From assembly GCA_937873035.1 (NCBI GenBank), contig CALMVA010000006.1, positions 1 through 64,000 of the forward strand: a stretch of 64,000 nt of DNA, given 5' to 3'. Source of the DNA: an uncultured Sphingomonadaceae bacterium (lineage in GTDB: Bacteria; Pseudomonadota; Alphaproteobacteria; Sphingomonadales; Sphingomonadaceae). The position numbers and the translations under genes are program-made. The notes under the pieces are model-generated. The model saw only the letters and a program-made list of their open reading frames with translations. It ran no database searches and had not been told where the DNA came from. This document shows positions 27,652 through 38,603 of this stretch, piece by piece. The first letter of the stretch is position 1. Each line of letters starts with the position of its first letter.

Positions 27652-28334
27652 TGAACCGGCTCATGCAATTCAAAGCGCGCGCCAGCCGCTGCCTCGATAA
27701 TCTCCGGCACGATACATCCGGCCTTGCGCTTGTGGAATTTGCGCTGGCGCTGCCGATGTTCCTTTCCGCATCGCTGGTCGGCGCGGAGGTGGCCAACTTC
27801 ACGCTTGCCAATATGCGTGCGAGCCAGATTGCGCTCATGGTGGCGGATAATGCCGGGCGTGTGCGCACTTCGATCGACGAATCCGACATCAATGAAGTGA
27901 TGATCGGCGCACGGCTGGCGGGCGATGGCATTGGCCTTGGCGCCAATGGTCGCATCATCCTTTCAAGCCTTGAGCCAAATGGTCAGGCTGCCCCCAATGA
28001 AGGGCAGATGATCCGCTGGCAGCGTTGTTTTGGCGCGAAAAACGTCGCATCGTCATATGGTGCAGCGGGCAATGGCACGAGCGATGCATCGCTGGTGAAC
28101 GGCATTGGTCCGGCTGGCCGCAAGATCAAGGCCATGAACGGCGCTGCCGTCATGTTCGTAGAGCTTGTCTATACCTATCGGCCTGTAGTGAGCGCAGCCT
28201 TGCTGGGCGGGCAAAGAACCGTGACCTACACAGCCGCCTATACGGTTCGCGAGCGCGCATCCAACACGCTCTCAAACCTCGGCAATCTGCCGAATACGCA
28301 AAAGCGGCTCTGCACGACCTATTCCGCGACCTGA
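27651..28334 (+). CDS. TadE/TadF-like pseudopilin
   Basis: A 227-residue protein with the same N-terminal pattern (DTSGLALVEFALALPMFLS, about 21-39) as its upstream neighbour, then a soluble domain without known motifs and a YTVRERASN end. It is probably a second minor pseudopilin. The cluster lacks the ATPase, secretin and platform genes of a full tad locus, so it must work with machinery encoded elsewhere or in another role. Confidence 0.82.
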   Translation: MNRLMQFKARASRCLDNLRHDTSGLALVEFALALPMFLSASLVGAEVANFTLANMRASQIALMVADNAGRVRTSIDESDINEVMIGARLAGDGIGLGANGRIILSSLEPNGQAAPNEGQMIRWQRCFGAKNVASSYGAAGNGTSDASLVNGIGPAGRKIKAMNGAAVMFVELVYTYRPVVSAALLGGQRTVTYTAAYTVRERASNTLSNLGNLPNTQKRLCTTYSAT

Positions 28335-28340
28335 CGGCCC

Positions 28341-28360
28341 AGGGTAGGCTTTCCCACCCT
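28341..28360. terminator. hairpin between convergent tad and pdh genes
   Basis: AGGGTAGG and CCCACCCT can pair around a CTTT loop with one A-C mismatch. It lies in the 32-bp gap between the convergent pseudopilin and pdhB genes. There is no clear T-run on either side, so a two-way terminator is only possible. Confidence 0.3.
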
Positions 28361-28366
28361 GCCCGC

Positions 28367-29713
28367 TCAGCGATAGCAAACCTTGCGAACAGCCTCGATC
28401 ACCCCTGCCACTGTGACCAGTGCGAGCTTTTCAAGGTTATTGGCATAAGGCAGCGGCACATCGACATTGGTCACACGCGCGACCGGCGCGTCGAGATAGT
28501 CAAACCCGTCTTCCATCGCGATGGCCATGATTTCGCTCGCAATCGAGCAGGTCGGCCAGCCTTCTTCCACAATGACGAGCCGGTTGGTGCGCGACAGGCT
28601 TTCGAGCACTGCCCCCTTGTCGAGCGGGCGCAGCGTGCGCAGATCGATGACTTCAGCCTCGATCCCTTCGCCTGCAAGCGTTTCAGCCGCTTCAAGCGCA
28701 AGGCCTACGCCGATCGAATAGCTGACAATCGTCACATCCTTGCCGGGGCGCATGGTGCGCGCCTTGCCGATGGGCACGATATGCTCGCCCGTCGGCACAT
28801 CAAAGCTGCGGCCATAGACAAGTTCGTTCTCAAGGAAGACCACCGGGTCTTCGCTGCGGATTGCTGACTTCATCAGCCCCTTGGCGTCGGCAGCGTCATA
28901 GGGCGCGATCACGACAAGGCCGGGGACGCTTGCATACCAGGGCGCATAATTCTGACTGTGCTGCGCGCCCACGCGCGAGGCCGCGCCATTGGGGCCGCGG
29001 AACACGATGGGGCAGCGCATCTGGCCGCCCGACATATAGTTGGTCTTGGCTGCCGAGTTGATGATGTGGTCAATCGCCTGCATGGCGAAGTTGAACGTCA
29101 TGAACTCAACGATGGGACGCAGGCCGCCCATGGCGGCGCCCGTGCCAATGCCCGCAAAGCCATATTCGGTGATCGGCGTATCGATAACGCGCTTGGCGCC
29201 AAACTCATCGAGCAGGCCCTGCGTCACCTTATAGGCGCCCTGATATTCAGCGACTTCCTCGCCCATCACGAACACGCGCGGATCGGCGCGCATTTCCTCG
29301 GCCATGCCGTCACGCAGTGCTTCACGCACGGTCAGGCGAACGGTTTCTCCGCTAAAATTCTCGGCGGCCGCCGCTGCCTGAACCGGGGCCTCGACGGGCT
29401 TGGGAGCAGCGACCGGCGCTTGCACGGCGGGGGCTGGCGCTGCGGCGGCCGCCTTGGGAGCTGCACTTTCCCCCTCACCCACCAGCGTCGCGATGACGGT
29501 GCCGACCTTCACATTGTCGGTGCCTTCGGCAATGAGGATTTCAGCAACGGTGCCTTCATCGACCGCCTCGAATTCCATCGTGGCCTTGTCGGTTTCAATT
29601 TCGGCCAGAATATCGCCTGAGCGAACAACATCGCCCGCCTTCACCAGCCATTTTGCAAGCGTGCCTTCCTCCATCGTCGGGGAAAGCGCGGGCATTTTCA
29701 GTTCGATTGCCAT
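28367..29713 (-). CDS. pdhB: pyruvate dehydrogenase E1 component, beta subunit with lipoyl domain
   Basis: A 448-residue E1-beta subunit. Residues 1-78 are a lipoyl domain with the lipoylated Lys43 in ETDKATMEF, then an Ala/Pro-rich linker (about 80-120), then the thiamine-dependent E1-beta fold ([28 protein letters not shown]). The fused lipoyl domain is the usual alphaproteobacterial form. The ATG at 29713 overlaps the pdhA stop as TGATG. The E2 and E3 genes are not adjacent. Confidence 0.95.
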   Translation of the reverse strand: MAIELKMPALSPTMEEGTLAKWLVKAGDVVRSGDILAEIETDKATMEFEAVDEGTVAEILIAEGTDNVKVGTVIATLVGEGESAAPKAAAAAPAPAVQAPVAAPKPVEAPVQAAAAAENFSGETVRLTVREALRDGMAEEMRADPRVFVMGEEVAEYQGAYKVTQGLLDEFGAKRVIDTPITEYGFAGIGTGAAMGGLRPIVEFMTFNFAMQAIDHIINSAAKTNYMSGGQMRCPIVFRGPNGAASRVGAQHSQNYAPWYASVPGLVVIAPYDAADAKGLMKSAIRSEDPVVFLENELVYGRSFDVPTGEHIVPIGKARTMRPGKDVTIVSYSIGVGLALEAAETLAGEGIEAEVIDLRTLRPLDKGAVLESLSRTNRLVIVEEGWPTCSIASEIMAIAMEDGFDYLDAPVARVTNVDVPLPYANNLEKLALVTVAGVIEAVRKVCYR

Positions 29714-30747
29714 CAATAGCTCTCCACCAGCACGTCGGTATATAGTTCGGAAGGGTCGGGTTCCGGCGATGTTTCAGCAAAATCAGCTGCTTCGTTGACG
29801 ATGCTGCGGATTTCCTTGTCGATTGCCTTCAAGTCCGCTTCCGTGATGCCGGCGGCTTCAAGATCGTGCTTCAGCCCTTCGATGGGGTCAGACTTTTCGC
29901 GCACTTCCTGCACTTCTTCACGCGTGCGGTATTTTGCGGGGTCCGACATGGAATGGCCGCGATAGCGGTAGGTCTGCGCTTCGAGGATCACGGGGCCGTG
30001 GCCCGCGCGCACGAAATCGATGGCGGCCTGCGCAGTGCCACGGACTTCGAGAACGTCCATGCCATTACAAACCATGCCGGGGATGCGAAACGCCTCACCA
30101 CGACGCCAGAAATGCGTCTCAGCGCTGGAACGCGTCACAGCAGTGCCCATGGCGTAGCGGTTGTTTTCAACCACGAAGATGATCGGCAACTTCCACAGCG
30201 CCGCCATGTTGAAGGCCTCATAGACTTGCCCCTGGTTGGACGCGCCATCGCCGAAATAGGCAACACAGATGCCGCCATCCTCATTATACTTATGCGCAAA
30301 GGCGAGGCCCGCGCCGAGCGGCACCTGCGCGCCGACGATGCCGTGGCCGCCATAGAATTTATGCTCAACCGAGAACATATGCATCGAGCCGCCCTTGCCG
30401 CGCGAAATGCCAGCCTCACGGCCCGTCAGCTCGGCCATCACGACCTTGGGGTCGATTCCGCACAACAGCATATGACCATGGTCACGATAGCCGGTGATGA
30501 CGCTGTCATTGGGCGTAAGCGCAGTCTGGATGCCCGCCGCCACGGCTTCCTGCCCGATATACAGGTGGCAGAAGCCGCCGATGAGGCCGAGGCCATAAAG
30601 CTGGCCCGCTTTTTCCTCAAACCGGCGAATCATGAGCATTTCGCGGTAAAGGCCAAGCAACTCTTCCTTGCTCGCCTTATACCGTATCGGCACGGCGGGC
30701 TGTGGGAGTTGCTCGGTCGGCGCCTTCTTTGTTGCTGCCTTGGCCAA
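29713..30747 (-). CDS. pdhA: pyruvate dehydrogenase E1 component, alpha subunit
   Basis: A 344-residue E1-alpha that binds thiamine diphosphate (motif [17 protein letters not shown]) and decarboxylates pyruvate. The phosphorylation-loop region [19 protein letters not shown] is conserved. The family N-terminus (AKAATKK, then [14 protein letters not shown]) is best opened by TTG at 30747, which has AGGAAGG 8 nt upstream; the longer frame from 30801 is less likely. Confidence 0.94.
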   Translation of the reverse strand: MAKAATKKAPTEQLPQPAVPIRYKASKEELLGLYREMLMIRRFEEKAGQLYGLGLIGGFCHLYIGQEAVAAGIQTALTPNDSVITGYRDHGHMLLCGIDPKVVMAELTGREAGISRGKGGSMHMFSVEHKFYGGHGIVGAQVPLGAGLAFAHKYNEDGGICVAYFGDGASNQGQVYEAFNMAALWKLPIIFVVENNRYAMGTAVTRSSAETHFWRRGEAFRIPGMVCNGMDVLEVRGTAQAAIDFVRAGHGPVILEAQTYRYRGHSMSDPAKYRTREEVQEVREKSDPIEGLKHDLEAAGITEADLKAIDKEIRSIVNEAADFAETSPEPDPSELYTDVLVESY

Positions 30748-30862
30748 GTGAAAGACCTTCCTCGATCCTGGGGAGAATGAAACGTCGCCTATAGACAGCA
30801 TTACCCCCCGGCGGCAACGCCGGTTATGGCTATTCTGACGTTACGGAAACGAAAGCGGCCGT

Positions 30863-31174
30863 TCAATTGAGCGGAATGATGACTTCGTCGGGATGGGCAA
30901 GGCCCAGTTCACGGCGAACAAGCTCGTCCACCAAATCTGGATTGGCCTTTTTCGGATCGAGCAGCGCAACCCGATTGGCGACTTCCGCACGCTCCTTCTG
31001 GAGCAAAGCGAGTTCCGCCTGACGCTTGTCGAGCATCTGACGATATTCAAAGCCTGCAAGAACGCCATTGGCACCAAACAGCGCATAGCCACCGAAAAAG
31101 GCGACAACAATCAAGGCGAGCGCAGGGGTGGCGGCGGACCCAAGCATATTCCAAAGATGTCTCGCCCGCTTCAT
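30863..31174 (-). CDS. ftsB: FtsB/DivIC septum formation initiator protein
   Basis: A 103-residue single-pass membrane protein: basic start, one membrane helix (about 15-35), then a coiled coil (KRQAELALLQKERAEVANRVALL) and the family end LGLAHPDEVIIPL. FtsB joins FtsL and FtsQ in the divisome. It lies between eno and pdhA, the usual place in alphaproteobacteria. Its ribosome-binding site is inside a perfect hairpin (see the entry at 31180). Confidence 0.88.
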   Translation of the reverse strand: MKRARHLWNMLGSAATPALALIVVAFFGGYALFGANGVLAGFEYRQMLDKRQAELALLQKERAEVANRVALLDPKKANPDLVDELVRRELGLAHPDEVIIPLN

Positions 31175-31179
31175 GCAGG

Positions 31180-31205
31180 CCCTTGAATCACAAGCGATTC
31201 AAGGG
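31180..31205 (-). promoter_or_regulatory. hairpin covering the ftsB ribosome-binding site
   Basis: In the eno-ftsB gap, CCCTTGAATC (31180-31189) and GATTCAAGGG (31196-31205) are a perfect 10-bp inverted repeat with a 6-nt loop. In the minus-strand mRNA the 3' arm contains AAGGG, the only Shine-Dalgarno-like sequence, 5 nt before the ftsB ATG. No T-run follows, so translational control is more likely than termination. Confidence 0.6.
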
Positions 31206-31238
31206 GTCAACCCCGATCCGCCTAAAAATTCACGCCAA

Positions 31239-33101
<1,863 letters not shown>

Positions 33102-33118
<17 letters not shown>

Positions 33119-33491
33119 CGGCGGGCCGATGGACACCCGGCCCCCACCCCCCGATGCAGCGGACGCCCCCGGCGTGCGCGAGATGATTTCGCGTCTCGTG
33201 GACGATACGGCGGGTTATGCCCGCGCCGAGATGGATTATCTCAAGGCAGAGCTTGGTGATCGCTCATCGCATATCGGCCCGGCTCTGGGCTTGTTCGGCG
33301 CGGCGATCGCACTGGCGCTGGCGCTGCTCGTCGCGCTCATCGTCGGGCTGACCATCTGGCTGGGCGAAGCGATTGGGCTAGGCTGGTCAATCCTTATCGT
33401 CACATTTTTGGGTGCCATCGGCGTATGGCTGCTGGCTATCATTGGATCGGCGCACATCAAGCGCGCCTTTCGCCCTTGGGAAAAACCATGA
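33102..33491 (+). CDS. YqjE-like (phage holin superfamily 3_6) membrane protein
   Basis: A protein of 129 residues (or 120 if the ATG at 33129 is used). It has an acidic N-terminus, an amphipathic helix (REMISRLVDDTAGYARAEMD) and two membrane helices (about 62-85 and 93-115). This is the layout of YqjE family proteins, which are always found with YqjD-like genes. The first ATG overlaps the upstream gene by 17 nt. Confidence 0.75.
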
Positions 33492-33751
33492 ACAATCGTG
33501 ATGAGGCCTTTCAAAATGCACAGAAAGCCAGACTTCGCTTTACGGAGTCTCTGGGGGAAGCCCGGCGCGAACTGACGCCCGCCAAGCTCTCCCGACGCGC
33601 ACTCACCAACACCACGCGCAGGGCCAGTGCTGCGGTGCGCGAGCATCCTGGCGCCGTGGCAGGCATTGCAGCAGGTGCAATCGCGCTCATTTTTCGCAAA
33701 CCCATTGCCGGGCTTGTCCGGCGTCTCTTGAGGGAGAAACGACATGACTGA
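33488..33751 (+). CDS. small DUF3618/YqjK-like protein
   Basis: An 87-residue basic protein with a Pro-containing segment (RRELTPAKLSRRAL), a weak membrane or glycine-zipper stretch (HPGAVAGIAAGAIALIF) and an Arg-rich end. Its position after the YqjE-like gene and its ATGA overlap fit the third member of yqjD-E-K-type clusters. No function is known. Confidence 0.68.
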   Translation: MNNRDEAFQNAQKARLRFTESLGEARRELTPAKLSRRALTNTTRRASAAVREHPGAVAGIAAGAIALIFRKPIAGLVRRLLREKRHD

Positions 33752-34256
33752 CAATCTTCGTGCAAAGGCCAGCGAGCGGTATAATCAGGCGCGCGGCAAG
33801 GCTGAAGACGCGCTTGCAACAGGCCGGGCAAAAGCCAGCGAAGCCCGCGAAAAGGCCAATGAAGCGTTGACGGTAGGCCGCGAAAAGGTGCGTGAAACTG
33901 CCGCCGCCACGCGCGAGCGCGCCCGTGCGGCGGCGCAAAAGACGGGCGAAAGCCTTGAGAGCAATCCGCTCGCGGCCGTCGCGGGCGGGCTTGCCATCGG
34001 CGCGGTCATCGCTGCGATGCTTCCCCGCACCGCGCGTGAAAACAAGCTGCTTGGGCCAGTAAGCCGTAGCGTCCGCGCTACCGCCAAAACGGCGACGAAA
34101 GTCGCTGGAAACGTTGCCAAAGCAGAGCTTGTTGGGCTAGGCGTCAGCTCAGAAACCGCACGCAAACAGGTCCGCACACTTGCCGGAAAACTTGGGAAGG
34201 CCGCCTCGACGGCCAGCGCGGCTGCGGTCAAGACAGTACGCAAGGACAAAGAATGA
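33744..34256 (+). CDS. Ala/Lys-rich ElaB/DUF883-like protein
   Basis: A 170-residue protein with an N-terminal helix of 11-residue-like Ala/Glu/Lys/Arg repeats (RAKASE, KASEAREKANEAL, REKVRETAAATRER), like LEA or apolipoprotein helices. A glycine-zipper anchor follows (AVAGGLAIGAVIAAML, about 87-102), then a basic Ala-rich tail. It probably lies along the inner membrane. It overlaps the upstream gene by 8 nt. Confidence 0.7.
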   Translation: MTDNLRAKASERYNQARGKAEDALATGRAKASEAREKANEALTVGREKVRETAAATRERARAAAQKTGESLESNPLAAVAGGLAIGAVIAAMLPRTARENKLLGPVSRSVRATAKTATKVAGNVAKAELVGLGVSSETARKQVRTLAGKLGKAASTASAAAVKTVRKDKE

Positions 34257-34495
34257 GTGATAACAGCAAATTGCATCTGGTTTTTGGCGGCCGGGTGAAA
34301 GATCCGCGGACGCTTGATTTCGCCGACCTCAAGTCAATGGACGTTGTGGGCTTCTTCCCCGACTTCAAGACCGCCGAAAAGGCGTGGCGGGCCGCCGCCC
34401 AGCGCACGGTTGACGATGCGGAAATGAAATATGTGGTCGTTCATATGCACCGACTGCTTCAGCCCGACCTGATCGAAGCCGCGAAGGCCGATTAA
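34253..34495 (+). CDS. DUF4170 family protein
   Basis: An 80-residue protein of the DUF4170 family, with LVFGGRVKDPRTLDF at the start, VGFFPDFKTAEKAWRAAAQ and the C-terminal MHRLL. Function unknown; small alphaproteobacterial soluble protein. ATGA overlap with the preceding gene makes it the last gene of the cluster. The stop overlaps the convergent GGDEF-EAL gene by 4 nt. Confidence 0.85.
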   Translation: MSDNSKLHLVFGGRVKDPRTLDFADLKSMDVVGFFPDFKTAEKAWRAAAQRTVDDAEMKYVVVHMHRLLQPDLIEAAKAD

Positions 34496-36198
34496 GCGTC
34501 GGACACGACCATTGCCTCGAGGGCCGCGACGTTCAGCGCTCCGGCCCTCAGGAACCCTTGATAATGGCTGCACCCTTCGCGGGCCAAAAGCCGAAGCTGC
34601 GCTTCGCTCTCCACGCCTTCCGCGATAACCGACAGCCCTAGCGAGCGCGCCATTTCAATCGCGCCGCGCACCACAACGCGATCGCGCTCTGACCCCGCGA
34701 TTTCAGCGGATAGCCCTTGATCGAGTTTCAGATAATCGGCGGGCAAGTCCTTGAGATAGGCCAGGCTTGAATAGCCTGTTCCGAAATCATCAATAGCTAC
34801 GCGGCACCCTGCTGCACGCAACTGCGCCAAAGTGCGGGCCGAGGCGGGCAGATCATCCATCAGCCCGGATTCGGTTATCTCGATTGTCAGGCGGCTCTTG
34901 GGAAAGCCACTCGCCTCCACCCGACGCAGGAAGCGCTTTGCAAAGCGCGGCTGGCGCACATCCTGCCCGGTGACGTTGAGTGAAAGACGCAATCTGCGCA
35001 ATGTGGCAGGCCAAGCAGAGGCTATGTCGAGCGCCTGGCGCTGAATATGCGCTGAAAGTTCCAGCAGATAATCTGATTGCTGGGCAACCAGAAACAGCGT
35101 CTTGGCACCAATCTGGCCATGGCGAGGGTGCCGCCAGCGCGCCAGCGCCTCAACGCCTTCGATCCTTCCGCTTGATACTGAAATCTGCGGCTGGAACAGA
35201 ATTTCGATTTCGTTTCGGCCAAGGGCCGCGCGCAAATCGGCCTGAAGCGCGGCGTTCAAATCGGTCACCTCCGCCTCGCCCGGCGTCATGAGTTTGATCG
35301 TTGCGATACCGCTGCGCGCATCAGCCACCGCCTTTGCGGTGCGCCGCAGCAAGGCCTCTGATCCGCCTGCCCCTGCATTTGCCTGCGCGATGCCGACATG
35401 ACAGCCAAGGCGAACCGCTTCTGCGCCAATCGAAATGGGCAGGCCCAGCCGCTCCACCACGGCTTCCGCCAGGATCAACACGCGCTCCGGCGTGATCTCG
35501 CCCGCCAGCGCGATACCAAACTCAGCACCCGGCAAGCGGGCGACAAGCGCAATGAAGCCGGCTTCGGCCACCAGCGGCTCGATGCGACTGCCCGCCGCGC
35601 GCAGCAGCGCATCTGCCGCTTCATGGCCAAAGGCCTCGTTCACAGCATCAAAGCGGGAAATATTGACGAGCGTGAGCCACACTGGCTGTGTGCGATTTTC
35701 CCGCTCAATCCAGCGGCGCAGTTCCGCGCTGTCGGCAAGCCCGGTCAGTCTGTCGCGGCGCTCATGGCCCGTTGGGAGCGCCATATGCGCCAAGTGCCTG
35801 GCAAAGCGCCGCCCCGTGATGATCGCCGCCAGAAGCTCCGCATCGGTAAAAGGATCAGGCAGCAAGTGCGTTGCCCCTGCCTCGGCAAGGCGCAACGCAT
35901 CATCCCGCCCGGCAGCGTAAGTGACGATGATCGCCGGGCCACCTGCTGCAAATGCCTTTGCCAGCCCGGAAACGACCTGCAACGCTTCACCCGACATATG
36001 TGCTGCGTCTACCAGCACGACCCCTGCCCCCAATGTCGAAATGCGGCGCGCCAGCCCCTTGGCCCGCCGCGCGCCAGAAATGCGTGCGGCCAGCGGCGCC
36101 AGCCGGGCGCACAGCTCATCGCGCCGCTCAGGCGAGAACACCATCACAGCCATATTCACGTCTGCTGCGGAATCGAGAGGAGGGCAGTTTTGCACCAT
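34492..36198 (-). CDS. GGDEF-EAL protein, likely c-di-GMP phosphodiesterase with degenerate GGDEF and receiver-like domains
   Basis: A 568-residue protein. Residues 10-135 look like a response-regulator receiver fold: Asp64 sits at the phosphoacceptor place (VVLVDAAH), but the usual KPF is DPF (LLPDPFT). A GGDEF domain (about 147-310) has PGAEF instead of GGDEF and should not make c-di-GMP. The EAL domain (about 330-560) keeps EGVEALARW, EITESG, DDFGTGYSSL and AEGVES, so hydrolysis is likely. No membrane helices are seen. It is divergent from moaA. Confidence 0.87.
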   Translation of the reverse strand: MVQNCPPLDSAADVNMAVMVFSPERRDELCARLAPLAARISGARRAKGLARRISTLGAGVVLVDAAHMSGEALQVVSGLAKAFAAGGPAIIVTYAAGRDDALRLAEAGATHLLPDPFTDAELLAAIITGRRFARHLAHMALPTGHERRDRLTGLADSAELRRWIERENRTQPVWLTLVNISRFDAVNEAFGHEAADALLRAAGSRIEPLVAEAGFIALVARLPGAEFGIALAGEITPERVLILAEAVVERLGLPISIGAEAVRLGCHVGIAQANAGAGGSEALLRRTAKAVADARSGIATIKLMTPGEAEVTDLNAALQADLRAALGRNEIEILFQPQISVSSGRIEGVEALARWRHPRHGQIGAKTLFLVAQQSDYLLELSAHIQRQALDIASAWPATLRRLRLSLNVTGQDVRQPRFAKRFLRRVEASGFPKSRLTIEITESGLMDDLPASARTLAQLRAAGCRVAIDDFGTGYSSLAYLKDLPADYLKLDQGLSAEIAGSERDRVVVRGAIEMARSLGLSVIAEGVESEAQLRLLAREGCSHYQGFLRAGALNVAALEAMVVSDA

Positions 36199-36282
36199 CC
36201 CAGCTTAGTGCAGAACCTCTTTGGATTTTCCTAATCCATTCGGCACTTGTCGGGGCAAGGCTGGCGTCCTAGCTAGCCTTTT

Positions 36283-37278
36283 ATGGGCTGCGGATCTTCA
36301 GGCGTGCTGACTGACCGTTTTGGACGGCGGATCAGCTATGTCCGTCTTTCACTGACGGATCGGTGCGATATGCGCTGCCGCTACTGCATGGCGGAAAAGA
36401 TGGAGTTTCTGCCACGCAACGAAGTGCTCCGTCTTGAAGAAATTGCAGAATTGGCTCGCCAGTTCGTCGCGCGCGGCGTTACGCGCATCCGCCTGACGGG
36501 GGGCGAACCGCTCGTGCGCAGGGGCGCTGTGGACCTTGCGCACGAAATTGGCGCACTTCTCGGCCATGGGCTGGAGGAGCTGACGCTGACGACCAACGGC
36601 ACACACCTTGCCAAACATACCGACGGACTTTGGGATGCAGGTGTCCGGCGCATCAATGTGAGCCTTGATACACGCGATCCCGACAAATTTTCCCACATCA
36701 CGCGGCTGGGCAATGTTCAGAATGTTCTGGAAGGCATCCATGCCGCACAAGACCGCGGCTTTTCCATAAAAATCAATATGGTCACACTCAAATCTATCAA
36801 CGATCATGAGATTGTCGATATGCTCGGCTGGTGCGTGGCTCAAGGCTTTGACCTTTCGCTGATCGAAACAATGCCGCTGGGCGAAATCGACGAGGATCGC
36901 ACCGACCGCTTCTATCCGCTCACCGCCGCCCGCGACAGGATTGAAGAAGATTTCACACTGCTGCCCTCCACGCACCGCACCGGCGGCCCCGCACGCTATT
37001 GGGAGGTGAAGGGCAGTAACACGCGGCTGGGGCTTATTTCGCCGCTCAGCAACAATTTCTGCGCCTCGTGCAACCGGGTTCGGGTGTCGGCCTCTGGCAA
37101 GCTTTATATGTGCCTTGGCGATGACGATCATCTCGACCTGCGAGGCGCGCTGCGCGGCAATGATCCAGATGCGCTGGAACAGCTTCTCAACACGGCGATG
37201 GGTCGCAAGCCCGAACGGCACGGCTTTGAACTCGGCCAAACCGCAACGCATCGGCATATGAATGTGACTGGCGGATGA
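36283..37278 (+). CDS. moaA: GTP 3',8-cyclase MoaA
   Basis: A 331-residue radical SAM enzyme for the first step of molybdenum cofactor synthesis. The SAM cluster cysteines are Cys28, Cys32 and Cys35 (RCDMRCRYC). The second cluster is in FCASCNRV plus LYMC further on. It ends with GlyGly, which is needed in this family. No other moa genes are nearby; instead nadK overlaps its stop as ATGA. Confidence 0.95.
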   Translation: MGCGSSGVLTDRFGRRISYVRLSLTDRCDMRCRYCMAEKMEFLPRNEVLRLEEIAELARQFVARGVTRIRLTGGEPLVRRGAVDLAHEIGALLGHGLEELTLTTNGTHLAKHTDGLWDAGVRRINVSLDTRDPDKFSHITRLGNVQNVLEGIHAAQDRGFSIKINMVTLKSINDHEIVDMLGWCVAQGFDLSLIETMPLGEIDEDRTDRFYPLTAARDRIEEDFTLLPSTHRTGGPARYWEVKGSNTRLGLISPLSNNFCASCNRVRVSASGKLYMCLGDDDHLDLRGALRGNDPDALEQLLNTAMGRKPERHGFELGQTATHRHMNVTGG

Positions 37279-38039
37279 AACGCGCACTTCTCGTCTCCCC
37301 CACGGCACCGGCGCAGGAAGCCGCAGAAGGCCTTCGCAACCGCTATGAATGGGTTGATCTGCGCGAAGCCGATATGGTCGTTGCGCTGGGCGGCGACGGC
37401 TTCATGCTCCAGACGCTGCACGGGATGCTCGGCCGCCGCCGCATCGTGCCCGTATTCGGCATGAATCTCGGCACGGTCGGCTTTTTGATGAACGACTGGC
37501 GCGATCATGCGCTTGATGAGCGGATTGCCAACGCTAAACCCTTTCAGGTCGCGCCGCTGCGCATGGAGGCCGAAACGATTGATGGCGAGCAGGTGACCAG
37601 CCCCGCCATCAACGAAGTCTCGCTACTGCGCGAAACGCGACAGACGGCGAAGCTGGAAGTTGAGGTCAATGGCCGCGTCGTTCTCGACGAACTGGTGTGC
37701 GATGGCGTGCTGGTGGCAACCCCAGCCGGATCGACTGCGTATAATCTTTCCGCACACGGACCGATTCTACCGCTTGATTCGCCCCTGCTGGCGCTCACCG
37801 CGATCAGCCCCTTCCGCCCACGTCGCTGGCGCGGTGCGATTTTGCCGGACACCGCCTCGGTTCAGTTCCGCGTTCTCGATGCCAAAAAGCGCCCTGTAAG
37901 CGCCGTGGCGGACCAGCAGGAAGTGCGTGATGTCGCCGTTGTGCGCGTTACCAGCGACCGCAGTTCGCGCCTGACAATGCTGTTCGATCCTGAGCACGCG
38001 CTTGATGATCGCATCGTGATGGAACAATTTGCTGTTTGA
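37275..38039 (+). CDS. nadK: NAD kinase
   Basis: A 254-residue NAD kinase that makes NADP. The GGDG motif is present (ALGGDGFMLQTLHG, about 37-50), then FGMNLGTVGFLMN, and NEVS (about 115) with TPAGSTAYN (about 153-161). The short form is usual in alphaproteobacteria. It is translationally coupled to moaA. Confidence 0.95.
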   Translation: MKRALLVSPTAPAQEAAEGLRNRYEWVDLREADMVVALGGDGFMLQTLHGMLGRRRIVPVFGMNLGTVGFLMNDWRDHALDERIANAKPFQVAPLRMEAETIDGEQVTSPAINEVSLLRETRQTAKLEVEVNGRVVLDELVCDGVLVATPAGSTAYNLSAHGPILPLDSPLLALTAISPFRPRRWRGAILPDTASVQFRVLDAKKRPVSAVADQQEVRDVAVVRVTSDRSSRLTMLFDPEHALDDRIVMEQFAV

Positions 38040-38091
38040 GGCGCTTGCCAAGCGCAAAATGGCTCCGTATAGGCCCCCTCCTCAAGAGCGT

Positions 38092-38166
38092 TCCCCGGTA
38101 GCTCAGCGGTAGAGCATCCGACTGTTAATCGGACGGCCGCCTGTTCGAATCAGGCCCGGGGAGCCA
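38092..38166 (+). tRNA. tRNA-Asn (GTT)
   Basis: The cloverleaf has acceptor TCCCCGG/CCGGGGA, a D-arm with AGCTCAGCGGTAGAGC, an anticodon loop CTGTTAA (anticodon GTT) and a T-arm with GTTCGAATC. CCA is encoded at 38164-38166. Confidence 0.95.
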
Positions 38167-38224
38167 CTCTTGAGACTTCCAAACATCGCAGAAATCCAAA
38201 TTCCGCGCACACCGTTCGCGTGAT

Positions 38225-38279
38225 GTTCCATTTTTTGCTTGACGTTGGAACAAACAGGGATCATTAAAGATGGAACAAA
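38225..38279 (+). promoter_or_regulatory. promoter and repeated element upstream of the small membrane gene
   Basis: TTGACG (38239-38244) and, 17 bp on, CATTAA (38262-38267) make a plausible sigma-70-type promoter with a weak -10 box. TGGAACAAA occurs at 38246 and 38271, 25 bp apart, and its inverse core GTTCCA at 38225. The repeats flank the promoter like operator sites. Confidence 0.4.
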
Positions 38280-38291
38280 AGGAGATTATCC

Positions 38292-38528
38292 ATGCAGATC
38301 CTCGCGTTTCTCTTCTTTGCGACCATTTTCGGGCTCACCCTCAATCTGATTCGGGAAATGCTCAACGCATCGCATGAGCGTATTGGTGCAGCACTTGCCG
38401 GTGATTATCGTCTCCCCCCTGCCGATGCGGCCCCCGTTTATCACGTGCGCAGGCGCTCCGCCGTTCGCACGGCGAAAGCGCAAGGCCAGATGTCGGCAAA
38501 TGAATCGGGCTATCGCCTGGCGGCCTGA
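38292..38528 (+). CDS. small membrane protein, unknown
   Basis: A 78-residue protein with one N-terminal membrane helix (about 2-20) and a basic soluble tail (VRRRSAVRTAKAQG). It has no family match I recognise. AAGGAG lies 7 nt before the ATG, one of the best ribosome-binding sites in the window, and there is a promoter-like stretch just upstream. Both support a real gene. Confidence 0.65.
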   Translation: MQILAFLFFATIFGLTLNLIREMLNASHERIGAALAGDYRLPPADAAPVYHVRRRSAVRTAKAQGQMSANESGYRLAA

Positions 38529-38603
38529 GCAGGCGCTGGATGGTTATTTTGGATGTTCGAGCCGCTGGCCAGCGCGGACACGCCCAAAGTCGTTCCAACG
38601 GCC

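Noticed and set aside
38041..38055. GCGCTT/AAGCGC hairpin after nadK as a terminator
   Set aside because: It is followed by A residues, not T, so it would not work as an intrinsic terminator on the plus strand.
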